Shown here piece by piece: positions 6,567 through 16,044 of a stretch of DNA of 44,513 nt (the stretch's first letter is position 1; each line of letters starts with the position of its first letter). The notes under the pieces are model-generated. The model was given only the letters and a program-made list of their open reading frames with translations, made no database searches and was not told the DNA's origin. The position numbers and the translations under genes are program-made. The stretch comes from Marinomonas spartinae (GTDB lineage Bacteria; Pseudomonadota; Gammaproteobacteria; Pseudomonadales; Marinomonadaceae): contig NZ_FLOB01000020.1 of NCBI RefSeq assembly GCF_900089775.1, positions 1-44,513 on the forward strand. Direction: 5' to 3'.

Positions 6567-8090
6567 TTACTCGTTCGGAGCGCTGTTATGAACGCTGGAC
6601 GAGGGAAGGCGAGGTGATGTGTCATCGTCTTCATTTTTGGCATAGATGCGCTGTATATAAAGTCCAGCAATAGCAAGCAGCACCCCCGTCACCGCACTGA
6701 TGAATGCCAGTGATGAATACCAAATCAAGGCCACTAAGCCAACGGTTGATTTGGGGACGTCAATAGCTTCTTTTTTGTTCGTGATATAAGCTGCAAGACG
6801 ATAGAACTGGTTTTGGTTTACCAAACGGTTCACTTCATTTTTTATGAGGGTTTGTTTTTGTTTAATCTCATAAATTTCATTATCGATGGCTTTGACTTCC
6901 ACCTGAATCTCGTCATATTGATCTAATAGTTTTGCTTTTTCTTTCGCAGCGCGTGACACGACGCTGTTACGATTTTGGCTCGCTTGTTTAGCAAAATCGT
7001 TATAGCCATTACGGTAATTAAGTCGCTTCGTTTTCATGTCTTTCGTTTGGGATGCTATTTGTTCTTCAAGATAGGCCATACGAGCTCGACCTAACCTAAT
7101 ACGATTCTGATAATCATCCGCTAGTGCTGTTAATTGAGCTTGTAGTTGTTGCTCATTTTGGTTTTGTTTACTGAAGCCTTTATCACCATTAATTCGATCA
7201 TCAATTTTGTATAAACGATCTTCTTTTTCGGAAATGAGTTTACTGTACTTTTTCTCGACGGAAGGGCGAGTGAAAAAGTTGGCATCGTCCAGCGCTTTCT
7301 TTTTTTCTGCTTTTAACTGGTCAAGCTCTCTTTGCAGCTTTTTCTTATCGCTTTCAGAGCCTTCCACATAATTGTTTAATTGACCGTAATAGCGTGTTTT
7401 TAACCTGTTTCGCTCTGTATCCCAAGCATCGTATATCTCACTTTCTTTCTTATTGAGATCATTAATATCCGCTTGATACTGTTGAATTAACTGATTATTA
7501 GAGCTGAGTTTAGCGATTTCATGATTGATGTATTCACGCTCTTTTTCCAAAGATCGGTAGTAGGCCGCATTCGCTTTTTGGATATTGCTTTGGTAATTCG
7601 AGTCGACTTTTTGTGGATCAATGATATCAATGTCCTGCTTGCGATGATTCAGAACATCAATCTTGTTCTGTAACAATAGAGCGGCATCTTTTCGGTCATC
7701 AATGGCAATATTGAGGCCTGCAAAGTTTCGTTCAAAACCATTCAACATGGTTTCAAAGGTAATAGTGGCCAGCATAATAAGCACAAGGAAGAAAAGAATG
7801 CGCCAAGAAGTATGTTTGGCATACATTAATGCGGTGGCCATTGGTATTTTGGAGGCTTCAACGACTGCCACAAGGACAAAAGGTAAAGCGGCAACCAGAA
7901 TGTTGCTATAGTCACCGAAATCTAGCGGTCTGTCTTTTGTATCGAGTTGGGCATATACGGAAAAAGAGACAATAATGGAGATAAGAAAGCCGATACTAAC
8001 CGCAAGGATCTCTACCCCCCACGCGATTTTAACCAGTCTGACCCCTATTTTAAATAACTTGTCGTTCGAAAGCTTTGTATTGGATTCCAT
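6567..8090 (-). CDS. Membrane protein with long central coiled coil, function unknown
   Basis: 507 aa. Hydrophobic segments lie at about residues 22-46, 64-90 and 97-117. A highly charged, Lys/Glu/Gln-rich helical stretch follows from ~130 to ~430 with heptad character (LQRELDQLKAEKKKALDDA, AKLLDQYDEIQVEVKAIDNE), then a fourth membrane segment at ~450-480 and an acidic tail (KNEDDDTSPRLPSSS). The topology of three N-terminal spans, coiled coil and one C-terminal span recalls DUF4407-type proteins, but I do not recognise a named family with confidence. Start is ATG 8090. It stands alone: convergent with the acyl-CoA operon and ~340 bases downstream of hrpB. A scaffold or envelope-tethering role is only a guess. 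Confidence 0.75.
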   Translation of the reverse strand: MESNTKLSNDKLFKIGVRLVKIAWGVEILAVSIGFLISIIVSFSVYAQLDTKDRPLDFGDYSNILVAALPFVLVAVVEASKIPMATALMYAKHTSWRILFFLVLIMLATITFETMLNGFERNFAGLNIAIDDRKDAALLLQNKIDVLNHRKQDIDIIDPQKVDSNYQSNIQKANAAYYRSLEKEREYINHEIAKLSSNNQLIQQYQADINDLNKKESEIYDAWDTERNRLKTRYYGQLNNYVEGSESDKKKLQRELDQLKAEKKKALDDANFFTRPSVEKKYSKLISEKEDRLYKIDDRINGDKGFSKQNQNEQQLQAQLTALADDYQNRIRLGRARMAYLEEQIASQTKDMKTKRLNYRNGYNDFAKQASQNRNSVVSRAAKEKAKLLDQYDEIQVEVKAIDNEIYEIKQKQTLIKNEVNRLVNQNQFYRLAAYITNKKEAIDVPKSTVGLVALIWYSSLAFISAVTGVLLAIAGLYIQRIYAKNEDDDTSPRLPSSSVHNSAPNE

Positions 8091-8428
8091 AAACTATCCG
8101 CTATGAATGATGGTTCTTATTGATCAGCTATTCCATCAAAAAATGATAGTTTTGCTTTTCTCAAGAGTTTTGTTATTGGTTGATGGCGCAAAATCTTGCT
8201 CATTATAAGCAAAGAATATGTCTAATAAATTGTATTAATTTACAATATGACTATTTTATGTAAGTTTTTGTATGGAAAGTGATTTAAAAACGAAGTAAGG
8301 GCTGAGGTATTTGGAATCCCATTCAGAATGGGAAAGAGTTTAAGGAATCATAAAAACGGGCAAGATAATGGACCGTTCCATGAGGATCACTCTCAAGCAC
8401 CAAACCGTCGTGTTTACGTGATAAGACA
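8091..8428. other. AT-rich intergenic region with a perfect short palindrome
   Basis: 338 bases between the minus-strand hrpB and coiled-coil protein genes. The part near 8160-8280 is AT-rich and should hold the promoter of the coiled-coil gene. TCCCATTC-A-GAATGGGA at 8317-8333 is a perfect 8+1+8 inverted repeat with no T run on either strand, so an operator-like site is as likely as a terminator. No gene was found here. Confidence 0.5.
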
Positions 8429-10963
8429 CTATTTCTCTAAAGCGCGTTTTGTTTTCGCTGTGGCGATGGCGCTCATCGGATCGTCTGGCCAAGGGTGTTT
8501 TGGATAGCGCCCACGCATCTCCTTTTTTACCTCCGGATAGGCTTCTTTCCAGAAGAAGGGCAGATCTTGAGTAACTGCCAGTGGGCGCTGTGCGGGAGAG
8601 AGCAGCTCTATTTTGACGCTCATACCTAAGATGGTTGGGTTTTGCATGGTGCCAAACATTTCCTGTAGTTTGACTCGCAGTGTTGGTGTAGGTTGTGAAT
8701 AGTCCACTTTATGATGATTGCCTGAGGCGACGCATAATCGTTCTGGTATTTTGTCTTGAAGACGCTTTTGTAATTCCCAGGGTAAGCTATCTAGCAGGAT
8801 TTGTTTGAGATCCATTTTATCGAGTTGGGCTTGATTCGTGATGTTGCCAAGATAGGGTCCTAACCAGTTTTCCAGTGAGGCTAGTAAGGCCTCATCCGAC
8901 ATGTTGGGCCAGCTTTCTTGCTGGCTAGTGAGAAAATGAGTGTCTTGCTGATGAGCAAAGGCCAATCTGGCTTTGAGTGGTAAGCTATTATCATCCCAAG
9001 GTAGCGCGGCGATGCCTTCACGGCGGAGATGAACACACATGGCGGAGCGGATGGCGTCTTCTGATGGTTTACTGGCTTGTCTACGATGGACGCAGAGTTT
9101 GCCTAACCAGGTTTGTGACTCGTAAATCAGTCGATTATCTTTTTTAGACCAAGCTACTACATGATCCTGATGGGAGAAGAGGTTAGGGTATTGGCTCTGT
9201 AAGTGGTCAAGATTAAATGGCTGGGCTAAGAAAATACGATCTTCACTGTGCCCCTGATGACCTCCAAGATCTAACACCACAAGATAATCTGCTTGTGCAT
9301 TCGTGTCGTTTTTATCCAGCACCGCAATACGACCATTTGAGAGTTTATAGCGTACGCTGTTCGCTTGCTCACCCAGCCGTTTTGCGAGTCGATCGGTAAA
9401 CGCGCTGGCAAGAATATTGGCTAAGGCTTGGTCTGAAAGCGTGTTTGTATCGATGGAGTGGGAAAGCCCTTGGCTGCGCTGCTGCCATTGCTTGAAAGAG
9501 GTTTGATAGATGCTTTTGGGGCGTCGAGTCGGCTGGTTATGTTTCCCTTTGAACCATAGTAAACGGCTAGAAAAGTCGCTGTTTTGACTGGTAAATGGAT
9601 CACCTTCGGATAAAAGGGCGCAGATCTGGCAGGCGAGGATTGGCTGTCCTTGTTGGCATCCTTCGATAAGCAGGTGTGCCAGACGAGGAGCCAGACCAAG
9701 CTGAGCCATGGTTTCCCCTTGAGGCGTTAGGGTGAAATGATCGGGATCGAGGGCACCTAAGGTGCTAAGTAACTCGACGGATTGTTGCCAGTGGCCCAGC
9801 GGTGGTGGGGTGATCCAATCTAGTTCAAGTCGATCTTGTACACCCCATTTGGCGACGTCTAGGGTGAGTGAGCTTAAGTCGACACATTCTATTTGTGGTG
9901 ATGCTTGAGGGGCGAGTTGATGTTGCTGCTCTTCACTCCACCAGCGGTAACATACGCCTGCTTCCCTTCTTCCTGCCCGTCCCATTCGTTGAGTGGTTTC
10001 GGCTTGTGTGGCACGACGGGTATGTAATCGTGTGGTGGCAGTGTTGGCATCGAATTGGGCTTCGCGGCTTAGGCCTGAATCAATCACCACACGAATGCCT
10101 TCGATGGTTAAACTGGTCTGTGCAATGGCAGTTGCCAAGACAATTTTTCGATGGGGAGGGGCAATGGGTTGAATCACGACCTCTTGTTCCTTTAGGCTCA
10201 ACTCGCCATACAAGGGTAAAATCATCGCATGAGGGTCTTGTTTTAGGGCTTGGCTAAGTTGGCTTGCCACATGACGAATTTCTTTTTGTCCTGGCAAAAA
10301 AACCAATAAGCTGCCGTCTTCTTCCTGATAGGCTTTGAGGGTTTGTTTGATGACCTCGTCAGCGACCTCTAGAGTTTTTAAACGTTTATTGCCATAGTGA
10401 ATGGTAACGGGAAAGTTGCGTCCTTCGCTGACTAAGGTTTTACAACTGAGGCGCTCTTCTAATATGGCCGTGTCCAACGTGGCAGACATGATGAGCAGTT
10501 TTAGTGGTGAATCGTCACGAAACAGTTCTCTGGCCTGTAAGCATAAAGCAAGGGCGAGGTCGGAATGGACATTGCGTTCGTGAAATTCATCGAAAATGAC
10601 GAGTGCAACGGACTCAAGACTAGGGTCATCCTGTAACATGCGTGTTAGCACGCCTTCGGTGACCACCAGTACTTGAGTGTCTTGACTTTCTGCGCCTTCG
10701 TGACGAATACGATAACCGATGCGCTTGCCTAGCGGTTCGTTTAAGGTGTCTGCGAGGCGTTTGGCGGCGGTTTTTGCGGCCAGCCGCCTTGGCTCGAGCA
10801 TGACGATCTGTCTGCCATTAAGCCAGGCTTCGTTCATCAATTCCAGTGGTACGACTGTGGTTTTCCCCGCCCCTGGTGCCGCTTCTAAAATCGCCTCATG
10901 GGCCGTGTTAAGTTGTTGTTTAAGGGCTGGCATCAGCTTGTAAATGGGCAGTATAGCGGACAT
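8429..10963 (-). CDS. hrpB: ATP-dependent helicase HrpB
   Basis: 844 aa, typical HrpB size (E. coli ~809). DEAH-box helicase of superfamily 2. Walker A is APGAGKTT near residue 30; motif II is IFDEFHERN with DEFH in place of DEAH; motif III is MSATLD; motif VI is TQRMGRAGRREAG. The helicase-associated HA2 and the HrpB-specific C-terminal domain (LPWDDNSLPLKARLAFAH; PEVKKEMRGRYPKHPWPDDP near the end) complete it. Start ATG 10963. The family is an RNA/DNA helicase linked to RNA metabolism; no phenotype can be assigned here. A small ferredoxin gene lies 44 bases upstream in the same direction, possibly cotranscribed. Confidence 0.96.
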   Translation of the reverse strand: MSAILPIYKLMPALKQQLNTAHEAILEAAPGAGKTTVVPLELMNEAWLNGRQIVMLEPRRLAAKTAAKRLADTLNEPLGKRIGYRIRHEGAESQDTQVLVVTEGVLTRMLQDDPSLESVALVIFDEFHERNVHSDLALALCLQARELFRDDSPLKLLIMSATLDTAILEERLSCKTLVSEGRNFPVTIHYGNKRLKTLEVADEVIKQTLKAYQEEDGSLLVFLPGQKEIRHVASQLSQALKQDPHAMILPLYGELSLKEQEVVIQPIAPPHRKIVLATAIAQTSLTIEGIRVVIDSGLSREAQFDANTATTRLHTRRATQAETTQRMGRAGRREAGVCYRWWSEEQQHQLAPQASPQIECVDLSSLTLDVAKWGVQDRLELDWITPPPLGHWQQSVELLSTLGALDPDHFTLTPQGETMAQLGLAPRLAHLLIEGCQQGQPILACQICALLSEGDPFTSQNSDFSSRLLWFKGKHNQPTRRPKSIYQTSFKQWQQRSQGLSHSIDTNTLSDQALANILASAFTDRLAKRLGEQANSVRYKLSNGRIAVLDKNDTNAQADYLVVLDLGGHQGHSEDRIFLAQPFNLDHLQSQYPNLFSHQDHVVAWSKKDNRLIYESQTWLGKLCVHRRQASKPSEDAIRSAMCVHLRREGIAALPWDDNSLPLKARLAFAHQQDTHFLTSQQESWPNMSDEALLASLENWLGPYLGNITNQAQLDKMDLKQILLDSLPWELQKRLQDKIPERLCVASGNHHKVDYSQPTPTLRVKLQEMFGTMQNPTILGMSVKIELLSPAQRPLAVTQDLPFFWKEAYPEVKKEMRGRYPKHPWPDDPMSAIATAKTKRALEK

Positions 10964-11007
10964 AACAGACTCTTTTTTTGGCTGTGTCGATGATTAACGT
11001 TCCGGCT

Positions 11008-11310
11008 TTATCGGTGAACCTTGACTTTCGGAGGGCCAATGCGAATATCGGTTTTGCATTTGGCAATACAAGGTAAAAAATACCCTGCCGCTTGTTCTTT
11101 GTCGCTCAGTCCTCTTGGTTGACGCGAACCATAGTCTATTTCGCCAGTAATTAAAGGGGTAAGACAAATTCCACAGGTGCCATTTTGGCAAGCGTGTTTA
11201 ATGGGCACGCTATGGGCGATTAATACCTCTAAAATAGATTCCTCTGTCGCTGGAAAATGTTTCTCAGACGTCCCTTGTTGCAGAGAAATGCGTTTATTAT
11301 TCATATTCAT
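11008..11310 (-). CDS. 2Fe-2S plant-type ferredoxin
   Basis: 100 aa from ATG 11310; an in-frame TTG at 11319 and ATG at 11304 are alternative starts, and no strong ribosome site separates them. The plant-type [2Fe-2S] motif C-x4-C-x2-C is visible as ACQNGTCGIC, with the fourth ligand in YFLPCIAKC. Stand-alone electron carrier of the cytoplasm; its redox partner is unknown. It is divergent from the response-regulator gene at 11451 and precedes hrpB. Not the Isc-type ferredoxin, which has C-x5-C spacing. Confidence 0.88.
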   Translation of the reverse strand: MNMNNKRISLQQGTSEKHFPATEESILEVLIAHSVPIKHACQNGTCGICLTPLITGEIDYGSRQPRGLSDKEQAAGYFLPCIAKCKTDIRIGPPKVKVHR

Positions 11311-11450
11311 GGTCAGCAACTGTTAATATGGGGCAGATTTTAGCATGATACATTCTAAGTTGGTTTTTTCTTCTAATCTTATCAAATCAATTAATTTTGC
11401 ATGGTAAAACGAAAACGCCTAATTAGAGCCATAGGATTAAACTCGTAACG

Positions 11451-12188
11451 ATGATCGAGCCAAATAAAAAAACCTTACTGATCGTTGATGATGACCAAGA
11501 TATTCGTCAGTTGTTGTGTGATGTACTGTCGCAAAAAGGTTACCAAGTCTTGGAAGCGGACAGTGGAGCACAAATGTGGGCGCATTTAGAACAAACACAG
11601 GTCGATCTTATCTTGATGGATTTGTATCTCCGTGAAGAAGACGGTTTGCATTTAGCGCGAGATGTTCGTGCTCTTTTTACGATGCCCATCATGATGCTCA
11701 CAGGGAAAGGAGATGAAACAGATCGTATTCTGGGGTTGGAGTTAGCTGCCGACGACTACATGATGAAGCCGTTTAATTTGCGGGAACTGATGGCTCGAAT
11801 ACATGCTTTGCTGAGACGTGCGATACAACTTGCACCAGCGCCGGTGTTAAATACCCTTGAAGACCCACATGATTGTTTATACTTTGGTAACTGGGTATTG
11901 GATCTGACCGCTCGTCAACTGCTGAACAAAGACGGTGAACAAGTGGTGCTGACATTGGGTGAGTTTTCCTTATTAGAAGTGCTGGTCCATCACCCTGATC
12001 GTATTTTTTCACGGGAACAATTAATCGATCAAAGTCGTGGTTTGGAAGCAGAAGTTTTTGATCGCACCGTCGATGTTTTGATTTTAAGATTGCGCCGTAA
12101 AATTGAAAGCAACCCTAAAACGCCACAGTTTATTAAAACGCAGCGTGGGCTCGGGTATTTTTTCCAAGGGCCAGTTCGTAAAAACTAG
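11451..12188 (+). CDS. OmpR/PhoB-family response regulator
   Basis: 245 aa. The receiver domain (residues ~7-120) has acidic pocket VDDDQD, phosphoacceptor Asp57 in LILMDLYL, Thr in MLTGKGD and Lys in YMMKPFN. The C-terminal winged-helix domain (residues ~145-240) ends with the OmpR signature FDRTVDVLILRLRRKIE...TQRGLGYFF. A TorS-like hybrid kinase starts 14 bases after its stop, so the pair is one operon. A fructose-type ABC importer follows, making that operon the likeliest target. The arrangement and domain types match TorR-like regulators; the cognate signal is probably a sugar rather than TMAO because no TMAO reductase is present. Confidence 0.9.
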   Translation: MIEPNKKTLLIVDDDQDIRQLLCDVLSQKGYQVLEADSGAQMWAHLEQTQVDLILMDLYLREEDGLHLARDVRALFTMPIMMLTGKGDETDRILGLELAADDYMMKPFNLRELMARIHALLRRAIQLAPAPVLNTLEDPHDCLYFGNWVLDLTARQLLNKDGEQVVLTLGEFSLLEVLVHHPDRIFSREQLIDQSRGLEAEVFDRTVDVLILRLRRKIESNPKTPQFIKTQRGLGYFFQGPVRKN

Positions 12189-12202
12189 AGTGGAAAAACT
12201 AA

Positions 12203-14737
12203 ATGCGCTTTATCAGCATTCGTCAAAAAGTCTCCTTTGCCATTCTGACGGTGAGTGTGGTCGCATTTTGTATGGTGGGCATTGGCTGGCAGTCTATGCG
12301 AGTGAGTGAAGATTCACTGTCAGAATTTGAAGCTCAGACTTTACCCGAAATCAGCACCTCCTTAACACTGGCCGAAGGTGTAGCCCAATTAGCAGCGACG
12401 GCACCTTATACGGCAGGTTCTGGACGGCCTTTTCAACTACAGGCAGAATCACAACGCATCAATCGGAGTATTGCTGCTCTAAGAAGTGTCGCCAATAGCT
12501 TGATGGATCCGGCCTTCCGGGACACTGTCAATGGTCGCTTGGATGATCTGCAAAAGACTTTAGAAGAGCTGGTGTCTCTGGTTCGTGAGGAGTTATACAT
12601 TCGCGAAGACAGCTATGCCTTACAGTTTAAGATTCGTCAAATCAAACCCGATAATGACACGGCTCATGTCATTAGTGCCCAACAAGGTTTGGATTGGTTA
12701 TTAAAGCTCCTGGAGTCCCCGCATGTGGTGCCAGACAGTATTGTGACGCAATTGACGCTCAATACAAAAGGCAAAGAAGCACAAAGTATCGCCAGAGCCT
12801 TATTGAAAGCACACCGTCGTCTAGCAAAAATCCAGTTACGAAAACAATATCTACTGACCTTGATTCGAGCCAAATCAGAAGAGCTTAGTACACAAGTGAG
12901 TGAGTTCGTTGGCTCATTACAAAAGAAGGTAGCCCGTCAGCGAGAGGCGGTGTCGAAATATGTGTCTAATGGTCAGCATTGGATTTTTGGTATTTCCATC
13001 TTTTTGATGATTGGTCTGATTCGTTTGTATTGGCAAAGCCAGCGTATGACGAGGGATTTACAGGCAGTGACCAAGGACATGGAAGAGCTGTCGATGGGAC
13101 ATATGGACTCAGATCGTCCGAAGATTAAACGTAATGATGAAATTGGTACTTTGGCTGACGCGTTTGAAGTTTTCCGCTATGACGCAATAAGGCGAGTGGA
13201 AGTGACGGCGGAACTCTCAGCTCAGAAAAAATTGTTGGAAACCATTTTCGATAATATGAATGATGGGCTGAGTGTGTTTTCGGGCAAAGGAGAATTGGTT
13301 GCTTGGAACCCCAGCTATGAAACGCTGTTTGACTTGTCTCCCGATGAGTTAAAGGCGGGTATGTCCATTAAAACGGTCCAATCGTTAATTAATAAGGGAC
13401 AGCAAAAAACACTGAATTTAGAAAATCAGCAGGTTCATATGGACGAGGTGAACATTTCTCGTCATTTACGCAGTCAAAGTTTTGAACGTCATTTTGATTC
13501 AGGCAAGATCATTGAGTTTCGCTCTAAACCCATGCCTGAAGGGGGCTTTGTGACCCTGTATACGGATTTAACTGACCGGAAAAGCGTGGAAAGCCAACTG
13601 CGTCAAGCTCAGAAAATGGAGATGTTGGGGCAACTGACGGGAGGGGTTGCCCATGATTTTAACAATCTGCTAGCGGCCATCATGGGCAACTTGCAGATGT
13701 TGTCTGATTCTTCTCCGCAAACAACAGATCAGGCTCGGTATATTGAACGCGCTTTGGCCGTGTCAGAAAAAAGCAGTAATTTAGTGCAGCGTTTGTTGGC
13801 TTTTAGCCGTCGTCAGCAGCTGTTTCCGGTCCCCACCAAAATTGATGACCTCATTGAGGGCATGTTGGATTTAGTGGAATACAGTGTGGGCACCCATATT
13901 AGTGTGTCTTGTCATTTAGGGTGTCCGGATTTTGTGAGCCTGATTGACCCATCTCAGCTAGAAAATGCCTTGCTTAACCTTGCTTTGAATAGCGCTGGTG
14001 CCATGCCGGATGGTGGTCATTTATCCTTTTCAACCAAATACGCTATGTTGCCAGATAGTACGAAGCCGGGCATTCGTATCAAGGTAGAAGATTCTGGTGA
14101 AGGCATATCAGAAGACGTGCTAGGCCGTATATTCGAACCTTTTTTTACCACGAAACCTGTTGGTAAAGGCAGTGGTCTTGGCCTGAGTATGATTTATGGG
14201 TTTGTGAAACAAAGTGGTGGGGAAATCAAAGTCACGTCGGAACCGGGTAAATGGACTCGAGTGTGTTTGTTTTTACCTGAACAGCTTAGTGCTAAGGAGG
14301 CAGAGCCTAACGTCACTATTGAACGTCATAAGGCCATACCGTTACCGGCAGATAGTTTATTGTGGCTGGTGGAAGACGATATAGAAGTACAAAGTGCTAT
14401 GCGAGAACAGTTGCAAAAAATGGGCTTTATCGTGCAGTGTTTTGATCGTGCCGAAGCGGTCTTGAGTGCATTAAAACAAGCCATGTTGCCCGATGTGATT
14501 GTATCGGATGTTAACTTAGCTGGGGCGATGAATGGGGTAAAGCTAGCACACACGCTAAAACCGAGTCAGGTGGGTGAGAAAACGTCAAACGTGCTCTTTC
14601 ATGGTCCTGTAGTGATCATGTCAGGTTTACCTTATGATGAAATAAGAAAAAAATACGAACTTAAAGAGTCCGATTTATTTATTTCAAAACCTTTTAATAT
14701 CAAAGAGTTATTTGAAATTTTCTATATTGATCGCTAG
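12203..14737 (+). CDS. Hybrid sensor histidine kinase (TorS-like input, PAS, HisKA, HATPase, receiver)
   Basis: 844 aa inner-membrane kinase. First membrane span ~residues 8-30; large helical periplasmic domain ~31-258 of TorS type; second span ~261-277; HAMP ~278-330; PAS ~343-457 (NMNDGLSVFSGKGELVAWNP); HisKA with His484 in GGVAHDFNNLLAA; HATPase with N-box Asn596, G1 DSGEG (630-634) and GKGSGLGLSM; C-terminal receiver ~718-844 with Asp769 in VIVSDVNLAG. Unlike TorS there is no Hpt domain after the receiver, so direct transfer from His484 to the separate regulator, with the receiver as a modulator, is plausible. TorS-type sensors read a periplasmic binding protein, which fits the orphan binding protein at 18029. 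Start ATG 12203, 14 bases after the regulator stop. Confidence 0.9.
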   Translation: MRFISIRQKVSFAILTVSVVAFCMVGIGWQSMRVSEDSLSEFEAQTLPEISTSLTLAEGVAQLAATAPYTAGSGRPFQLQAESQRINRSIAALRSVANSLMDPAFRDTVNGRLDDLQKTLEELVSLVREELYIREDSYALQFKIRQIKPDNDTAHVISAQQGLDWLLKLLESPHVVPDSIVTQLTLNTKGKEAQSIARALLKAHRRLAKIQLRKQYLLTLIRAKSEELSTQVSEFVGSLQKKVARQREAVSKYVSNGQHWIFGISIFLMIGLIRLYWQSQRMTRDLQAVTKDMEELSMGHMDSDRPKIKRNDEIGTLADAFEVFRYDAIRRVEVTAELSAQKKLLETIFDNMNDGLSVFSGKGELVAWNPSYETLFDLSPDELKAGMSIKTVQSLINKGQQKTLNLENQQVHMDEVNISRHLRSQSFERHFDSGKIIEFRSKPMPEGGFVTLYTDLTDRKSVESQLRQAQKMEMLGQLTGGVAHDFNNLLAAIMGNLQMLSDSSPQTTDQARYIERALAVSEKSSNLVQRLLAFSRRQQLFPVPTKIDDLIEGMLDLVEYSVGTHISVSCHLGCPDFVSLIDPSQLENALLNLALNSAGAMPDGGHLSFSTKYAMLPDSTKPGIRIKVEDSGEGISEDVLGRIFEPFFTTKPVGKGSGLGLSMIYGFVKQSGGEIKVTSEPGKWTRVCLFLPEQLSAKEAEPNVTIERHKAIPLPADSLLWLVEDDIEVQSAMREQLQKMGFIVQCFDRAEAVLSALKQAMLPDVIVSDVNLAGAMNGVKLAHTLKPSQVGEKTSNVLFHGPVVIMSGLPYDEIRKKYELKESDLFISKPFNIKELFEIFYIDR

Positions 14738-14740
14738 AAA

Positions 14741-14757
14741 ATTACAAATATTACAAA
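14741..14757 (+). promoter_or_regulatory. ATTACAAA direct repeat, possible regulator site
   Basis: ATTACAAA occurs twice with 9-base periodicity (14741-14748, 14750-14757), immediately after the kinase stop and ~140 bases before frcB. OmpR-type regulators bind tandem direct repeats about one turn apart, so it could be a site for the upstream regulator. The sequence is AT-rich and simple, so chance is a real alternative. Confidence 0.3.
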
Positions 14758-14896
14758 AAAAAACTCCATATGAAATTTTTCATTAGTTTTTATACGGCAA
14801 AGTGCCCTTAGAAGCAGATCTCCAACAGAGTGAACTCAGGTCTGACTCAACAGCCTCTCAGCTGATAATAAAAACAAAACTGGAGTTACCAATACA

Positions 14897-15916
14897 ATGA
14901 AATTTCCTTACCGTAAACTAGCTTGCCTAGTCGCCGCTGGCTCTCTATCGACTGTCGCTCTGGCAGATGAACCTATCATCGGTCTAATCACTAAAACTAA
15001 TACCAATCCCTATTTCGTTACCATGAAGCAAGGTGCTCAAAAAGAAGCGAAAAAGCTTGGCGTGGATCTGCGTACTTTTGCTGGTCGTTATGATGGCGAT
15101 AACCAATCTCAAGTGGATGCGGTCGAGAATTTGATTGCAGCGGGTGCCAAAGGTATTTTGATTACACCAAGTGACCCTGCCGCGATTGTTCCTACGATTG
15201 AAAAAGCACGTAAGGCGGGTTTATTGGTAATCGCTTTAGATACCAAACTTAACCCAGCGAATGCCGCTGACATGACATTTGCCACCAATAACTTTCAAGC
15301 GGGTGAGTTAATTGGTGAATGGGCCAAAGCCAAAATGGGTGCCAAAGCAAAAGACGCTAAAATTGCTATGTTGGATTTGAGCACCAGCCAAGTGACCGTC
15401 GATGTTGCTCGAGACCAAGGTTTCTTAAAAGGTTTTGGTATCGATATTAAAAACCCAAATCGCATTGGTGATGAAACCGATCCGCGTATTGTTGGCCATG
15501 ATGTGACTCAAGGGTCTGCTGAAGGCGGCCGACGAGCCATGGAAAATTTGTTGCAAAAAGACCCAAGTATCAACTTGGTATACACCATTAACGAACCTGC
15601 AGCAGCAGGGGCCTATCAAGCGCTTAAATCTTTTGGTTTAGAGAAAAAGGTGATGATTGTGTCCATTGATGGTGGTTGTCCTGGTGTGAAAAACATCCAA
15701 GAAGGCATCTTGGACGCAACGGCAATGCAATTCCCTATCAAAATGGCGATTGATGGCGTAGACGCTATCTCGCAATTCGCAAAAACAGGTACTCGTCCTA
15801 CTGCGACGAAAGGCCTGGATTACTTCAACACAGGTGTTCAGTTGATTACCAATGAACCTGTTAAAGGCGTGAAATCTGTCACGACGAAAACGGGCTTGGC
15901 AATGTGCTGGGGTTAA
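14897..15916 (+). CDS. frcB: Sugar ABC transporter periplasmic binding protein, fructose type (FrcB-like)
   Basis: 339 aa. Signal peptide residues 1-23 with cleavage after ALA (VALA-DEP). Class I periplasmic binding fold of the ribose/fructose group: IGLITKTNTNPYFVTMKQGA at the start, GILITPSDPAAIVPTIEKA, and the hinge-region VSIDGGCPGVKNIQEG. These resemble FrcB of Sinorhizobium meliloti, the fructose importer. Followed by the permease and a single-domain ATPase, the frcBCA order. It has a TGGAG site before ATG 14897. A hairpin after the gene probably raises the level of this transcript segment. Fructose, ribose or mannose binding cannot be separated by eye. Confidence 0.85.
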   Translation: MKFPYRKLACLVAAGSLSTVALADEPIIGLITKTNTNPYFVTMKQGAQKEAKKLGVDLRTFAGRYDGDNQSQVDAVENLIAAGAKGILITPSDPAAIVPTIEKARKAGLLVIALDTKLNPANAADMTFATNNFQAGELIGEWAKAKMGAKAKDAKIAMLDLSTSQVTVDVARDQGFLKGFGIDIKNPNRIGDETDPRIVGHDVTQGSAEGGRRAMENLLQKDPSINLVYTINEPAAAGAYQALKSFGLEKKVMIVSIDGGCPGVKNIQEGILDATAMQFPIKMAIDGVDAISQFAKTGTRPTATKGLDYFNTGVQLITNEPVKGVKSVTTKTGLAMCWG

Positions 15917-15992
15917 TGTCAACACTTGCCTGTTAAGACAATGGATGATAGGCAAGTCGTCTAGTCCAAACGATTTAGAAAGCTTAGTTTTT

Positions 15993-16020
15993 ACCGCTGG
16001 CAGGGGATTTTGTCAGCGGT
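15993..16020 (+). other. Intercistronic hairpin between frcB and frcC
   Basis: ACCGCTG (15993-15999) pairs exactly with CAGCGGT (16014-16020), followed by TGTTTTCC. Placed after the binding-protein gene, it resembles the stabilising or partial-termination hairpins that let binding proteins be made in excess over permease and ATPase. Confidence 0.65.
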
Positions 16021-16044
16021 TGTTTTCCTTCTTGGAGTTACCCT

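Noticed and set aside
11451..14737. True TorR/TorS TMAO system
   Set aside because: No torCAD reductase or torT gene nearby; the adjacent genes are a sugar importer, and the kinase lacks Hpt.
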